From contig PLZD01000055.1 of the NCBI GenBank assembly GCA_003151975.1, forward strand, positions 1-60,471: a DNA stretch of 60,471 bases, in the 5' to 3' direction. The stretch is from Elusimicrobiota bacterium. Lineage in GTDB: Bacteria; Elusimicrobiota; Elusimicrobia; UBA1565; UBA9628. Below, piece after piece: positions 7,494-17,500 of this stretch; within the stretch, counting starts at the first letter, position 1; the number at the start of each line of letters is the position of its first letter. A model generated the notes under the pieces. The model worked only from the letters and a program-made list of their open reading frames with translations, made no database searches and was not told the origin of the DNA. The translations under genes were made by a program, and so were the position numbers.

Positions 7494-7601
7494 GTGCGCG
7501 CCTGCGAGATCTCGTCCAATCGCCTGAGCCTCGCGACCGCCGGCTTCACGATCCGCGGCGTCGAGTACACAGCCGTCCTCATGTGGGAGCGGGAATCCTG
7601 A
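7494..7601 (+). CDS. Possible 35-aa small protein
   Basis: Between the permease and the next gene lies a short frame, GTG 7494 to TGA 7601. Nearly every codon ends in G or C, as in the real genes of this window, unlike the other frames here. The peptide reads VRACEISSNRLSLATAG then FTIRGVEYTAVLMWERES. It begins 9 nt after the permease stop and could be translated by reinitiation. It has no recognisable family and could also be a remnant of a longer gene. Confidence 0.3.
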   Translation: MRACEISSNRLSLATAGFTIRGVEYTAVLMWERES

Positions 7602-7635
7602 GGCTCCCGGAAATATTGTCCGCTTTTCCAGACAT

Positions 7636-9504
7636 ATGCTCAGAAAACTAGACAATCTTTCCGTCGCGGGCCTGATCCTCGCGGTGTGCGCGTTCGGGCT
7701 CGCCTTCGTGCGCCTGGCCCCCGGCTCGGCGATCTTGAGCGGCGCGGGCGGCGGCTCGTGGATCAAGTTTCCCGAGCCCTTCGATCTGGGTCGCAGGCCG
7801 CTGCGCATCGAGTCGGCCTCGTTTCGAGCGCGCTGTGATCTTGCGTCACCGCTTTCGTTCGTGACGATCGAGCTTCGCGCCATGAAGGCCGCGCGCGTTC
7901 TCGTCGACGGCCGGGTCGTCCAGGCATTCGGCGACATGAATGCGTGGAAGGAGCCGCGGGCCGTCACGCTGCCCGCACTCTCGGCCGGCGAGCACGAGTT
8001 GCAGGTCGACGTCGCCGACGATCACGGCCCCGCGCTTCTGAAGCTCTCCGCGCCCGCGCTCGGGCTTTCGACTGGGCTCGGCTGGGAAGCCAGCCGCGAC
8101 GGCGGGCCGTGGGTCGCCGCGCGCGACGCGACCGCGCCGCAGGAAGCCGACATCTCACGCCGCTTTCCAACGGCCGCGCAGTCGTTCCTGAAGACTTTGC
8201 CGGTCACCGGCCCGATCTTCTTACTTATCCTGGTTTTCTCGTGGCTCGGCTTGCCCGCGCCCAAACCGGGGACCTTCCGTTGGATCCTGCTTGGCGCGTG
8301 GGCCGCGCTCGCGCTGAACGATCTTTTTAAATTCCCTCTGCACGCCGGCTTCGACGCCTTCGATCACATGCGCTACATCTGGTTCCTGCTCGAGAACGGG
8401 AGGCTGCCGCTGGGGTCCGACGGCTGGCAGATGTTTCAGCCGCCGCTTTTTTATCTGCTCTGCGCGCCGATTTACGCCGTCGCATCAAAGCTCGGCGGGC
8501 CGGCCGCGCCGCTTTACATGGTGCGCGTGATCCCGCTGATCTGCGGCGCATTGCAAATCGAGCTCGCCTACCGCCTGCTGCGCAGGGCTTTCCCGTCGCG
8601 CGCCGACCTGCAGAGGCTGGGGACGATGTTCGCCGCGTTTCTGCCGATGAACATTTATATCTCCCAGGCGCCGAGCAACGAGCCGCTGGCGGGCGCCTTG
8701 ATCGCGGCCGTCATCGTCGCTGCGGCGGCACTGGCGGAAAGGGCGAAACGACGCGAGCTCGCGGCGCTCGGCGCGGCGCTGGGATTTGCTCTGCTGGCCA
8801 AGGTCAGCGCCTTGCTCGCGATCCCGGCGGTGATTTGGTTTCTCTGGCCGCGCCACGGCAAGCGCGGCGCCGCCTTGGTGCTCGGCGCCGCGGCGCTGGT
8901 CAGCGGCTGGTTTTTTCTTCGGAACGGGATCGCGCTCGGCGGTCCGCTGCTTACTTTGGGCACCGTGCGGGGTTTCATCGATTGGCGGCAGGACCCGGGC
9001 TACAGGACCTGGAGCCAGCTTTGGTTCTGGGGCGGGGCTCTCACGCGCCCGATTTATTCCGCGACGCTGGGACTGTGGGACGCGTTTTACTCGACGCTGT
9101 GGCTCGACGGCTACTTGAGCGGCGTGGTGGTCTTCGACGCGCGTCCGCCGTGGGACTACGATCTTCTGTGCGCAGGCGCGTGGCTCGCTTTGCTGCCGAC
9201 GGCGGGGATTCTGCTGGGAATCTTTCGCGGGCTTGTCGGCAAGGACGCGTTGAAGCGCGACGCGCTCGGCCTTTCCGTCGTCTGTCTCGGCGTCTTTCTG
9301 GCGGCTTTCGTCGGGCTCTTCCTGCTCAATCCGGTCTACACGACCGCGAAGGCGACGTACACTCTGGGCCTCATGCCGTGCTATGCGGTTCTGCTTTGCG
9401 CGGGGCTCGAGCGAATGTGCGCGGGAAGGATTTCGCGCGCGCTGGTCTACGCGGGAATGACTTGCTGGGGCCTGGCGTCCTACTGCGCTTACTTTATTCG
9501 CTAG
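7636..9504 (+). CDS. GT39/ArnT-like membrane glycosyltransferase
   Basis: A 622-aa protein. After one N-terminal membrane anchor there is an extracytoplasmic strand-rich region (about residues 50-180), then about 10 membrane segments. The first luminal loop contains AFDHMRYIWFLLENGRLP and WQMFQPPLFYLL, which match the polyprenol-phosphate-sugar-dependent GT-C family (dolichyl-P-mannose mannosyltransferase, ArnT-like), with acidic residues preceding the QPPL-type motif. It probably transfers a sugar from a lipid carrier on the outer face of the inner membrane. An STT3-like protein is encoded nearby, suggesting a shared protein or glycan glycosylation theme. Confidence 0.7.
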   Translation: MLRKLDNLSVAGLILAVCAFGLAFVRLAPGSAILSGAGGGSWIKFPEPFDLGRRPLRIESASFRARCDLASPLSFVTIELRAMKAARVLVDGRVVQAFGDMNAWKEPRAVTLPALSAGEHELQVDVADDHGPALLKLSAPALGLSTGLGWEASRDGGPWVAARDATAPQEADISRRFPTAAQSFLKTLPVTGPIFLLILVFSWLGLPAPKPGTFRWILLGAWAALALNDLFKFPLHAGFDAFDHMRYIWFLLENGRLPLGSDGWQMFQPPLFYLLCAPIYAVASKLGGPAAPLYMVRVIPLICGALQIELAYRLLRRAFPSRADLQRLGTMFAAFLPMNIYISQAPSNEPLAGALIAAVIVAAAALAERAKRRELAALGAALGFALLAKVSALLAIPAVIWFLWPRHGKRGAALVLGAAALVSGWFFLRNGIALGGPLLTLGTVRGFIDWRQDPGYRTWSQLWFWGGALTRPIYSATLGLWDAFYSTLWLDGYLSGVVVFDARPPWDYDLLCAGAWLALLPTAGILLGIFRGLVGKDALKRDALGLSVVCLGVFLAAFVGLFLLNPVYTTAKATYTLGLMPCYAVLLCAGLERMCAGRISRALVYAGMTCWGLASYCAYFIR

Positions 9505-9507
9505 CCC

Positions 9508-10773
9508 TTAAGGAACGAGCATGCCGGCGATGCAGCCGGTCATGAAGCTCGCCAAAGAGCCGCCGAGCAGCGCGTAGAAGCCCAAGCGCGCGACGTCGGC
9601 CTTGCGGCTCGGCGCGAGCACGCCGAGGCCGCCGATCTGGATCGCGATCGACAGGAAATTCGCGAAGCCGCACAGCGCGTGGATGCCGATCATGAACGAG
9701 CGGCGTTCCATCGGATCGGCCGCGTGCTTGGCGGACCAGTCGGCCATGTGCATGTAGGCGACGAACTCGTTGAGCACGGTCTTCTCGCCGATGAGCGCGC
9801 CGATGATCTGGCAGTCCTTCCACGGCACGCCCATGATCCAGGCCAGCGGCGAGAGCGCCCAGCCGAGCAAAGTCTCGAGACCGATCGTCGGATGGCCGAA
9901 CCAGCCGAAGAAGACGTGGAAGCCGCCGTTGACCATGGCGAGCAGGGACATGAAGGCCACGAGCATCGCGGCCACGTTGAAGGCGAGCTGGATGCCGGTC
10001 GTCGCGCCGTTAGCGGCGGCCTCGAAGACGTTGGTCGCCTGCTCGTGGTATTCGAGCCGCACCGTGCCCAAGGTCTTGGGCTTGCCGGTCTCGGGAATGA
10101 GCATCTTGGTCATGAGGAGCGCCGCGGGCGCTTCCATCATGCAGGCGGCCAGGATCTGGCCCGCGGAATCGGGGAAGAACTGCTTGAGCATGCCGGCGTA
10201 GACGACCATCACGCCGGCGGCGATCGTCGACATGCCGGCCACCATCAAGCACAGCAGCTCGGATTCCGTCATCGCCTCGATGTAGGGCTTGATCAGGATC
10301 GGCGCCTCGGTCTGTCCAAGGAACGGCACGGCGACCGCGTTGAGCGTCTCCGCGCCCGAGGTGCCGCAGGTGTGGACCATGATCTTGCCGAAGAACAGCA
10401 CGATCTTCTGGAGAACGCCGAGATAGTAGAGGATGGAGATCAGCGACGCCAGGAAGACGATCGAGGTCAGGACTTGGAACGCGAAAAAGAATCCCTGCGA
10501 GCCCGGCTGGCCGGGGGGAATGGCCAGCGAGCCGAAGACGAACTTCGCGCCTTCTTCTTGAAAGCCGATGAGGCCGACGGCGGCGTCGTTGGCGGCGGTG
10601 AAGAAATAGCGCCCGGGCGGCGTCTTGAGGACGAGCAAGGCGATAATGAACTGCAGGGCCGTCGCCCAGCCGATCGTGCGCCAGTTGATCGCCTTCTTGT
10701 TCTTGCAGAAAATCCACGCGATGCCGACCATCGCGACGGTGCCGAAGGCGCTCACGAGCTGGTTCGAGTTCAT
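9508..10773 (-). CDS. nupC: Concentrative nucleoside transporter (CNT/NupC family)
   Basis: A 421-aa CNT-family sodium or proton symporter. Diagnostic segments are LISILYYLGVLQKI, the GTSGAETLNAVAVPFLGQTEAPILIKPYI region that binds nucleoside and cation, GVMVVYAGML and GNGAT-like EAAANGATTGIQLAFNVAAML. Its role is uptake of nucleosides across the inner membrane. ATG 10773 was chosen over an in-frame start 54 nt upstream because it begins the membrane domain and has TATAAT ending 6 nt upstream. It is convergent with the glycosyltransferase and divergent from the STT3-like gene. Confidence 0.88.
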   Translation of the reverse strand: MNSNQLVSAFGTVAMVGIAWIFCKNKKAINWRTIGWATALQFIIALLVLKTPPGRYFFTAANDAAVGLIGFQEEGAKFVFGSLAIPPGQPGSQGFFFAFQVLTSIVFLASLISILYYLGVLQKIVLFFGKIMVHTCGTSGAETLNAVAVPFLGQTEAPILIKPYIEAMTESELLCLMVAGMSTIAAGVMVVYAGMLKQFFPDSAGQILAACMMEAPAALLMTKMLIPETGKPKTLGTVRLEYHEQATNVFEAAANGATTGIQLAFNVAAMLVAFMSLLAMVNGGFHVFFGWFGHPTIGLETLLGWALSPLAWIMGVPWKDCQIIGALIGEKTVLNEFVAYMHMADWSAKHAADPMERRSFMIGIHALCGFANFLSIAIQIGGLGVLAPSRKADVARLGFYALLGGSLASFMTGCIAGMLVP

Positions 10774-10779
10774 GCCGAG

Positions 10780-10818
10780 ATTATATTGAAAGCGGCCGAG
10801 CCGCGCAATTAATATACT
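10780..10818. promoter_or_regulatory. Divergent -10 boxes, nupC / STT3-like gene
   Basis: Minus strand: TATAAT (10785 to 10780), 6 nt before the nupC ATG. Plus strand: TATACT (10813-10818), 7 nt before the ATG at 10826, which opens a 14-codon ORF rather than the large gene. This placement is one of the clearest signs of leaderless initiation here. Confidence 0.55.
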
Positions 10819-10825
10819 TTGGTCC

Positions 10826-10870
10826 ATGCCCGATTCCGCCGCGCGGCTATTGGAACATGGACAAGAATAA
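10826..10870 (+). CDS. Leaderless 14-aa leader ORF before the STT3-like gene
   Basis: ATG 10826 sits 7 nt after TATACT and reads MPDSAARLLEHGQE before TAA. It overlaps the ATG of the STT3-like gene (10857) by 14 nt in another frame. The large gene has no convincing ribosome-binding site, so the mini-ORF may bring ribosomes to it by coupled reinitiation. It could also be chance: the evidence is spacing only. Confidence 0.35.
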   Translation: MPDSAARLLEHGQE

Positions 10871-12965
10871 TAGGACGCGCGCCATCGACGCCCCCGCGGC
10901 CGCGCTGACGGCGGCCGGCCTCGCCTTGCGGCTGGCTTCCGCGCGCGCGGTCTTCCGCGGCGGGAATATTCTTTTCATCGACACCGACGACTATTACCAT
11001 CTGCGCCGCATGATGACGGCGGCCGCGAATTTCCCGCGTCTGCCGTCTTTCGATTCGTATCTTGGTTTTCCGACGGGCTTCCATTGCAACTGGCCTCCAC
11101 TCTACGATTGGCTGGCCGGCTGGCTGATGATCGGCGCCAACCTCAGGACGGCGGAGATCATCGCCGCTTTCATCCCGCCCATCGCGGGCACGATCACGCT
11201 GTGGCTCTTTTACAAGGTCGCCGTGCGCGTCGTCGAACGACGCGCCGCGCTGTGGGCGCTCGGCATCGCCGCCGTCCTGCCTATGCCCGTGTTCTACACG
11301 ATGCTCGGCCGGCCGGACCATCATTCACCGGAGAACCTGTTTTTCTTTTTCGTCCTGGCGGTGGTCCTTGATCGCCTGAAGCGGGACGACAAGCCCTCGT
11401 GGAGGGACGCCTTGATTCCGGCCGCGGCGCTCAGCGCAGGCATCCTGTGCTGGATCGGCTCCGTCGTTTTCGCCGCGATCCTTTTTGCTTTCGCTCTTTG
11501 GGAACTCTTGCCTCGTCGTTCGCCGCCGAAGGCCGTCCTGTGGTTAGGCGAGGTGTTCGGATGCGCGGCGGTTCTCATTATTCCGTTCTGCTTCTTGAGC
11601 CATTGGGGCGTTGCCTTCGTCTACGACTTTGACGCCCCGAGCCCCTTTCAGTTCACTTTCTTGCTGGCTACCGCCTCATTAACCGTTGGGTTGTGGTGCT
11701 ACAGGGCTCGTGAAAATAAAAAGAGCGGCATTTTAATGTTGGTCGCGGCCTGCATCATGTTCTTAGAACTCGCCTACAGAAGCATCTCCTCATGGGCGCT
11801 GTTCGCCGGCGCGCCGTTGCGCGTTTTCCAGACGGCGTCCGAGATGCAGCCGCTGCTCAAGCCCTTCGGCCGCTGGAGCGGCGATTACGCGGGCGTTTTC
11901 TTCGGTTGGTCTTTGTGGCTGATCGCGCCGTTGGCTTGGCTCTTCTACAATAACGCCAAGACGCCCGCGCGCCGCCTCATTTTGATTTGGGCGGGAGTCA
12001 CCGGAGCGCTGGCGCTCTGGCAGACGCGGTACGCCTATCATTTCTCTTACCCCGCGGCGTTGCTGGTCGGATTCGGGGCCGACCGCGCGCTCGCGCGCTT
12101 GGGCCGTAAGTCCAAGTCCAAGGCCATGGCTTTGGCGGTGGTGCCCGTTGCGGCGGTTCTGATCCTGGGGCACGCGCTGAAGAATTCCGCCGGGATGGTG
12201 ATGGCCGACCCGCGCGCGCTGACGCTCGATACTGATCTCATCGAGACTTGCGACTGGCTGCGCGAGCACACGCCGCCCACGCGCTCGCTCTGGCGCGACG
12301 AGGGTGCGCCCGAATATGGCATTTACGCGCTGCACGATTACGGCGGGCCGATCTCGGCGATCGCACAGCGCCCGGCGGCGGCAGGAAACATGCACGTCAT
12401 GCGCGAGCAGATCAAGGAATCGGCCGCTCTTTTCTTCATGGAAAGCGAGAACCAAGCCTACGAATTCCTGAGCTCGCGGCGGTTCCGCTACGTCGTGCTC
12501 GACGACGTCGTTCATGACGGCCGCTTGGACAACGAGGCCGCGGGCGCCGGCATCCCAAGGATCACGGCGCGCCTTTGGGATCTCGTGTACGCGCGTCTCT
12601 ACGTCAACGATGGTTCCTTGTCGAACACCGGCGAGCGCTGGGTCGCTCCGGTCGGGCACATGCGCCTCGTGCACGAAAGTCCGACGGAGACTTTCGGCGT
12701 CAAGCGCTTCAAGGTTTTCGAGGTCGTCCCCGGCGCCGCTTTGAGCGGCAGGTGCGAGAAGGGGATCGTCGAGGCCTCCATCGCGCTGCGAACCGATCAA
12801 GGCCGCTCTTTCTCCTATCGCACGTTCTCTCCCTGCCAAGCGGGGCGTTATGATATGAATCTTCCCTACGCGGGACGCTATCAACTTTCCAAAGGCAAGG
12901 TCCGTGCGAGCCTCAGCGTCTCCGGGGAGGATGTCGAGCACGGCTCCTCCGTGAGCGCGCGATGA
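10857..12965 (+). CDS. STT3/PglB-like oligosaccharyltransferase
   Basis: A 702-aa GT-C membrane protein with the STT3/AglB/PglB layout: a first loop with IDTDDYYHLRRM (acidic pair at about D42-D45), a second acidic motif GRPDHHSPE (D153, as in GxxDHH), about a dozen membrane helices, and a C-terminal soluble domain. In that domain the usual WWDYG is replaced by LHDYGGPISA (about H493-G497), followed by QRPAAAGN, which fits the region after WWDYG in known enzymes. STT3 proteins transfer a lipid-linked glycan to Asn of secreted proteins. The substituted Trp residues mean activity should be tested. The start ATG is overlapped by a leaderless mini-ORF. Confidence 0.75.
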   Translation: MDKNNRTRAIDAPAAALTAAGLALRLASARAVFRGGNILFIDTDDYYHLRRMMTAAANFPRLPSFDSYLGFPTGFHCNWPPLYDWLAGWLMIGANLRTAEIIAAFIPPIAGTITLWLFYKVAVRVVERRAALWALGIAAVLPMPVFYTMLGRPDHHSPENLFFFFVLAVVLDRLKRDDKPSWRDALIPAAALSAGILCWIGSVVFAAILFAFALWELLPRRSPPKAVLWLGEVFGCAAVLIIPFCFLSHWGVAFVYDFDAPSPFQFTFLLATASLTVGLWCYRARENKKSGILMLVAACIMFLELAYRSISSWALFAGAPLRVFQTASEMQPLLKPFGRWSGDYAGVFFGWSLWLIAPLAWLFYNNAKTPARRLILIWAGVTGALALWQTRYAYHFSYPAALLVGFGADRALARLGRKSKSKAMALAVVPVAAVLILGHALKNSAGMVMADPRALTLDTDLIETCDWLREHTPPTRSLWRDEGAPEYGIYALHDYGGPISAIAQRPAAAGNMHVMREQIKESAALFFMESENQAYEFLSSRRFRYVVLDDVVHDGRLDNEAAGAGIPRITARLWDLVYARLYVNDGSLSNTGERWVAPVGHMRLVHESPTETFGVKRFKVFEVVPGAALSGRCEKGIVEASIALRTDQGRSFSYRTFSPCQAGRYDMNLPYAGRYQLSKGKVRASLSVSGEDVEHGSSVSAR

Positions 12966-13009
12966 TGCTTTTCGTCGTCGTTTTCGCCGACGCCGGTTTA
13001 GGAATTCGA

Positions 13010-13039
13010 TTGAAAAGCCAAGTATAAAACGGCTATAAT
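13010..13039 (+). promoter_or_regulatory. Promoter of the pfa-ole operon
   Basis: TTGAAA (13010-13015), 18 nt, TATAAT (13034-13039). Transcription would start near 13046, giving a leader of about 38 nt before the TTG start of the pfaD-like gene. No other promoter of this quality was noticed at the gene junctions down to 33239, so it may drive the whole 20-kb operon. Confidence 0.65.
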
Positions 13040-13083
13040 GAAAGTGCTTTTTCATTCTGACCCGAGCGGATAAGACCACAGCC

Positions 13084-14553
13084 TTGACACCCTCCCCTTC
13101 CTCAATAGCTGAGCGCCAGGAATTTCGCGTCCGCCCCGAAGACCTCGGAGATCCCGCCTTCCGCGCGGCCCATGGCCTCAAGTACGCTTACGCCACGGGC
13201 GCGATGGCCAACGGGATCGCTTCCGTGGAGATCGTCGAAGCCATGGGCCGGGCCGGTATGCTGGGCTTCTTCGGCGCGGCGGGGCTCTCGCCGTCCGTCG
13301 TCGAAGCGGCGATCGAGCGCCTGCAGAAGGAGCTCGGCGACATCCCGCACGGCGTCAACCTGATCCACAGCCCCAACGAGCCGGAGCTCGAGTCGACGCT
13401 GGCGGACATGTATCTGAGCAAGAAGGTCCGGCTCGTCGAGGCTTCCGCCTATCTCGATCTCACATTGCCGATCGTGCGGTACCGGCTCGCCGGCCTCAAG
13501 CGCGGCCCGTCGGGAGAGGCCCTGGCGATGAACCGCGTGATCGCGAAAGTCTCGCGCGTCGAAGTCGCCTCGAAATTCATGTCTCCCGCGCCGGAAGCGA
13601 TGGTGCGCGAGCTCGTCGCGCAAGGCGTTTTGACGGAGGAACAGGCCGCTCTCGCGCGCGAGCTTCCCGTGGCCTGCGACGTCACCGCCGAGGCCGACAG
13701 CGGCGGGCACACGGACAACCGGCCGCTCGTGACCTTGCTGCCGACGCTGATCGCCCTGCGCGACCGCCTTCAGGACCAATTCGGCTTCCGCGAGGCCCCG
13801 CGCGTGGGCGCCGCCGGGGGCATCGCGACGCCGCAGAGCGCGGCCGCGGCCTACTTGATGGGCGCGGCGTACGTCGTGACCGGCTCGGTCAATCAGGCCT
13901 GCGTGGAGTCCGGCAGCTCCGACATCGTGCGCGGGATGCTCGCCGCCGCCGGCCAAGCCGACACCGCGATGGCGCCCGCCGCCGACATGTTCGAGATGGG
14001 CGTCAAGGTCCAGATCCTCAAGCGCGGCACGATGTTCGCGATGCGCGCGGCCAAGCTTTACGAGGTTTATCGCGCGTGCGATTCGTTCGAGAGCATACCG
14101 CCCGCGACCAAGGCCCAGCTCGAGCGCGATTTGTTCCGCGCGCCGCTCGAGACAATATGGGCGCAGACGCGGGAATTTTTCCTCAAGCGCGATCCCAAGC
14201 AAGTCGAGCGCGCCGACGCGGACCCGAAGCACAAGATGGCGCTCGTCTTCCGCTGGTACCTCGGGCTGGCCTCGCGCTGGGCCAACGCCGGCGAGCCCTC
14301 GCGCCAAGTCGACTACCAAGTCTGGTGCGGCCCCGCGATGGGGGCCTTCAACGAGTGGGCCAAGGGCAGCTTCCTCGAAGACCCGAAGGAGCGCCGCGTC
14401 GTCGTCGTCGCGCATAATATACTCGCGGGCGCGGCGCAGTTGACGCGCGCGCATTTCCTGCGCCTGTCAGGGCGGCCTTGCCCGCCCGAGCTTTCTCGAT
14501 ATTCCCCAAAACGTCTAGAAGAGTTGAGTAGAGCACAGAACGAGGTGGTATGA
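13084..14553 (+). CDS. pfaD: PfaD-like enoyl reductase of the PUFA-type synthase
   Basis: A 489-aa FMN-dependent enoyl reductase of the PfaD/2-nitropropane-dioxygenase type. Landmarks are the N-terminal AHGLKYAYATGAMANGIAS, MLGFFGAAGLSP, GVNLIHSPNEPELE, the central ADSGGHTDNRP (catalytic His and FMN-phosphate region), VGAAGGIATPQSAAAAY and GSVNQACVESG. In PUFA synthases this stand-alone subunit reduces selected enoyl intermediates on the ACPs. The start is TTG 13084; the frame has no earlier usable codon near the promoter, and no ideal ribosome-binding site is seen. Its stop overlaps the ATG of the next gene (ATGA). The order ER, KS-AT-ACP-KR-DH, KS-CLF resembles myxobacterial pfa1-pfa2-pfa3 rather than marine pfaABCD. 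Confidence 0.92.
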   Translation: MTPSPSSIAERQEFRVRPEDLGDPAFRAAHGLKYAYATGAMANGIASVEIVEAMGRAGMLGFFGAAGLSPSVVEAAIERLQKELGDIPHGVNLIHSPNEPELESTLADMYLSKKVRLVEASAYLDLTLPIVRYRLAGLKRGPSGEALAMNRVIAKVSRVEVASKFMSPAPEAMVRELVAQGVLTEEQAALARELPVACDVTAEADSGGHTDNRPLVTLLPTLIALRDRLQDQFGFREAPRVGAAGGIATPQSAAAAYLMGAAYVVTGSVNQACVESGSSDIVRGMLAAAGQADTAMAPAADMFEMGVKVQILKRGTMFAMRAAKLYEVYRACDSFESIPPATKAQLERDLFRAPLETIWAQTREFFLKRDPKQVERADADPKHKMALVFRWYLGLASRWANAGEPSRQVDYQVWCGPAMGAFNEWAKGSFLEDPKERRVVVVAHNILAGAAQLTRAHFLRLSGRPCPPELSRYSPKRLEELSRAQNEVV

Positions 14554-17500
14554 GCGAACACGACGACAAGCAGGTCCCCCTGGCGATCATCGGCATCGGC
14601 TGCATGTTTCCGAAGGCCGACGGCCAGCAGAGATTTTGGGCCAACATCAAGGGCAAGGTCGACGCGATCACCGAGGTGCCGCCGTCCCACTGGTCGGCCG
14701 AGGATTATTTCGACGCGGATCCCAAGAAGCCCGATTACACCTACTCCAAGCGCGGGGGATTTCTCGAACCCGTCGAGTTCGACCCCACCGAGTTCGGCGT
14801 CACTCCGGCCGCCATTGAGGCCACCGACAGCGCCCAGCTTTTGGGCCTCGTGACCGCGGGCCTCGCGCTCAAGGACGCGGGCTACGGTCCCGACCGTGAG
14901 TTCGACCGCAAGCGCGTCAGCGTCATACTCGGCGTCACGGGCACTCTCGAACTGGTCGTTCCTCTCGGCGCCCGCCTGGGGCATCCCATCTGGCGCAAGG
15001 CGCTCAAGGAGCACGGCATCGAGGGCCCCGCCGCGGAATCGATCATCGAGCACATCAAGGACGGCTACGTTCCGTGGCAGGAGAATTCCTTTCCCGGCCT
15101 CTTGGGCAACGTCGTCTCCGGGCGCATCGCCAACCGCTTCAACTTCGGCGGCACCAACTGCACCGTCGACGCGGCCTGCGGCTCGTCGCTGTCGGCGGCG
15201 CACCTGGCCAGCCTCGAGCTCGGCAGCCGCCGCTCTTCGATGGTCGTCACCGGCGGCGTCGACTGCTTCAACGACATCTTCATGTTCATGTGCTTTTCGA
15301 AGACGCCCGCGCTGTCTCCGACGGGCAACGCCAAGCCCTTCGACAAGGGCGCCGACGGTACCATCCTGGGAGAAGGTCTGGGGATGGTCGTGCTCAAGCG
15401 CCTGGATGACGCCGAGAAAGACGGCGACCGCATCTACGCGGTGCTCAAGGGCGTGGGCTCCTCGTCCGACGGGCGCGGCAAGTCGATCTACGCGCCGAGC
15501 GCCGAGGGCCAGACTAATGCTTTGCGCGAGGCCTACCGCGTTTCCGGCGTTTCACCCGCGAGCGTCGAGCTCGTCGAGGCCCACGGAACCGGGACGATCG
15601 CAGGGGACGGCGCCGAGCTCGAGGGGCTGACCCAGGTCTACCGCGAGGCGCGCTCCGAGGGAACCTGGTGCGCTCTCGGCTCGGTCAAGTCGATGATCGG
15701 CCACACGAAGGCGGCCGCCGGTTCGGCCGGCATGATCAAGGCCGCGCTCTCGCTTTATCACAAAGTCCTGCCGCCGACGATCAAGGTCAGCGAGCCCTTG
15801 GCGCCTCTGGCGCAGGGAAGCACTCCATTTTATTTGAGCACCGAAAAGCGGCCGTGGCTCTCCGACGGGCCGCGCCGCGCGGCGATCAGCGCGCTGGGTT
15901 TCGGCGGCAGCAATTTCCACGTCGTGCTCGAGGAGCACCGGCCGCAGAAGACCGAGATCGATTGGGACGGCGACGTGCAGATCGCGGCGTTCTCCGGCGC
16001 GTCGGCCGAGGCCGTCAAGGCCGCCGTTTCCTCTTGGGGTCCCGCGATGAGCTGGGACGAGGTCCGCGTGAAGGCGATGGAATCCCGCGCGTCTTTTAAA
16101 TCCTCGGACGAGTTCCGGCTTTGCGTCGTGATCGAAAAAGGGAAAGTCCTCGGCAAAACTTTGAAGTCCGCTCTCGACACGCTCGCTTCGGGGAAGAATT
16201 CCGACGGCGTTTTCTTCGGCAAAGGAACCTCCTCCAACGTGGCCGTCCTTTTCTCAGGACAAGGATCCCAATACGTCGGCATGGGCCGCGACGTCGTCTG
16301 CCAATTTCCGCGGGCTCACCAAGCCGTCGAGCGCGCCGACGCCTCTGACGCGGCGCGCCGCTTGAGCTCGTTCATCTATCCTCAGCCGTCGCTCGACGCC
16401 AAGCTCAAAGAAGCCCAGGAGACCGCTTTGCGCTCGACGGACATCGCGCAGCCCGCGCTCGGAGCCATCGGCCTCGGACTTTATCGCGTGCTCGAGCACT
16501 TCGGCCTCAAGCCCTCGGCCTTCGCGGGACACAGCTACGGCGAACTCGCGGCGCTCTGCGCCGCGGGCCGCTATTCCGAGCAGGATTTGCAGACGCTCTC
16601 GCGCTTGCGCGGCAAGCTCATGGCCGGAGACGGCGGCGACCGCGGCGCGATGCTCGCCGTGGCGGCTCCCTTGGCGGACGTGGAGCGGGCGCTCTCCGAA
16701 GAAGGCCTCGATCTCGTCATCGCCAACAAGAACGCTCCCGAGCAATGCGTGCTTTCGGGCCGCACCTCCGAGATCGAGCGCGCGGGCGAACTGCTCTCGC
16801 GCCGCGGCCTGCGCGGCGTGCGCCTGCCCGTTTCCGCCGCGTTCCACAGCGCGCTGGTCGCCTCGGCGGCCAAGCCTTTGCGGGAGGCCCTCGAGCGCGT
16901 GGCGCTGGCGCCCGCCTCGGCTCCGGTCTACGCAAACAAGATCGCGCAGGTCTATCCGAATTCAGACTCCGAGTCGCGCGACCTTCTCGCGTCTCAGCTC
17001 GCGTCGTCAGTCGAGTTCACGAAGATGGTCGAGCGCATGTTTGACGACGGCGCGCGCGTCTTCCTCGAAGTCGGCCCCGGCGCCCGCCTGACCGGCCTCG
17101 TCGGCAAGATTCTCGCCGGCAAGGAGCACGCGGCGCTCGCCGTCGACGCCTCCGCCGGACGCAAGTCGGGCATCGCCGACCTCGCCCTCGCTCTCGCCGC
17201 GCTGGCCGCCGCCGGCTCGCCCATCAAGCTCGCGCTTTGGGAAGACGGCGAGAAAGGCGTCAAGCGCATCGTCGAGAAGAAGAAATCGAAGATCTCCGTG
17301 AAGCTCACGGGCGCCAACTATCGCTCGACAAAGCCTTCGTCCAAGCCGCCCGTCATGGTCGCGGCGCCGGCGGCGTCCGCCGCCTCGCCGGTTTATTCCG
17401 CTCCTCTGCAGTCCGCGCCGGCTGGATTCCTGCCCGAGGCGCTGAGAGCCGCTCAGGAGAGCCTCAACACTTTGCAGAAGATGCAGGAGCAGACCGCGTC

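Noticed and set aside
5835-7601. A 588-codon plus-strand frame over the permease
   Set aside because: An Arg-rich out-of-frame shadow of the permease. Only its last 35 codons (7494-7601), beyond the permease stop, look coding and are listed separately.
13044-13073. A 9-codon GTG mini-ORF before pfaD
   Set aside because: It begins only 4 nt after TATAAT, so the predicted transcript start lies inside its start codon, and it is not coupled to the TTG of pfaD (10-nt gap, no overlap).
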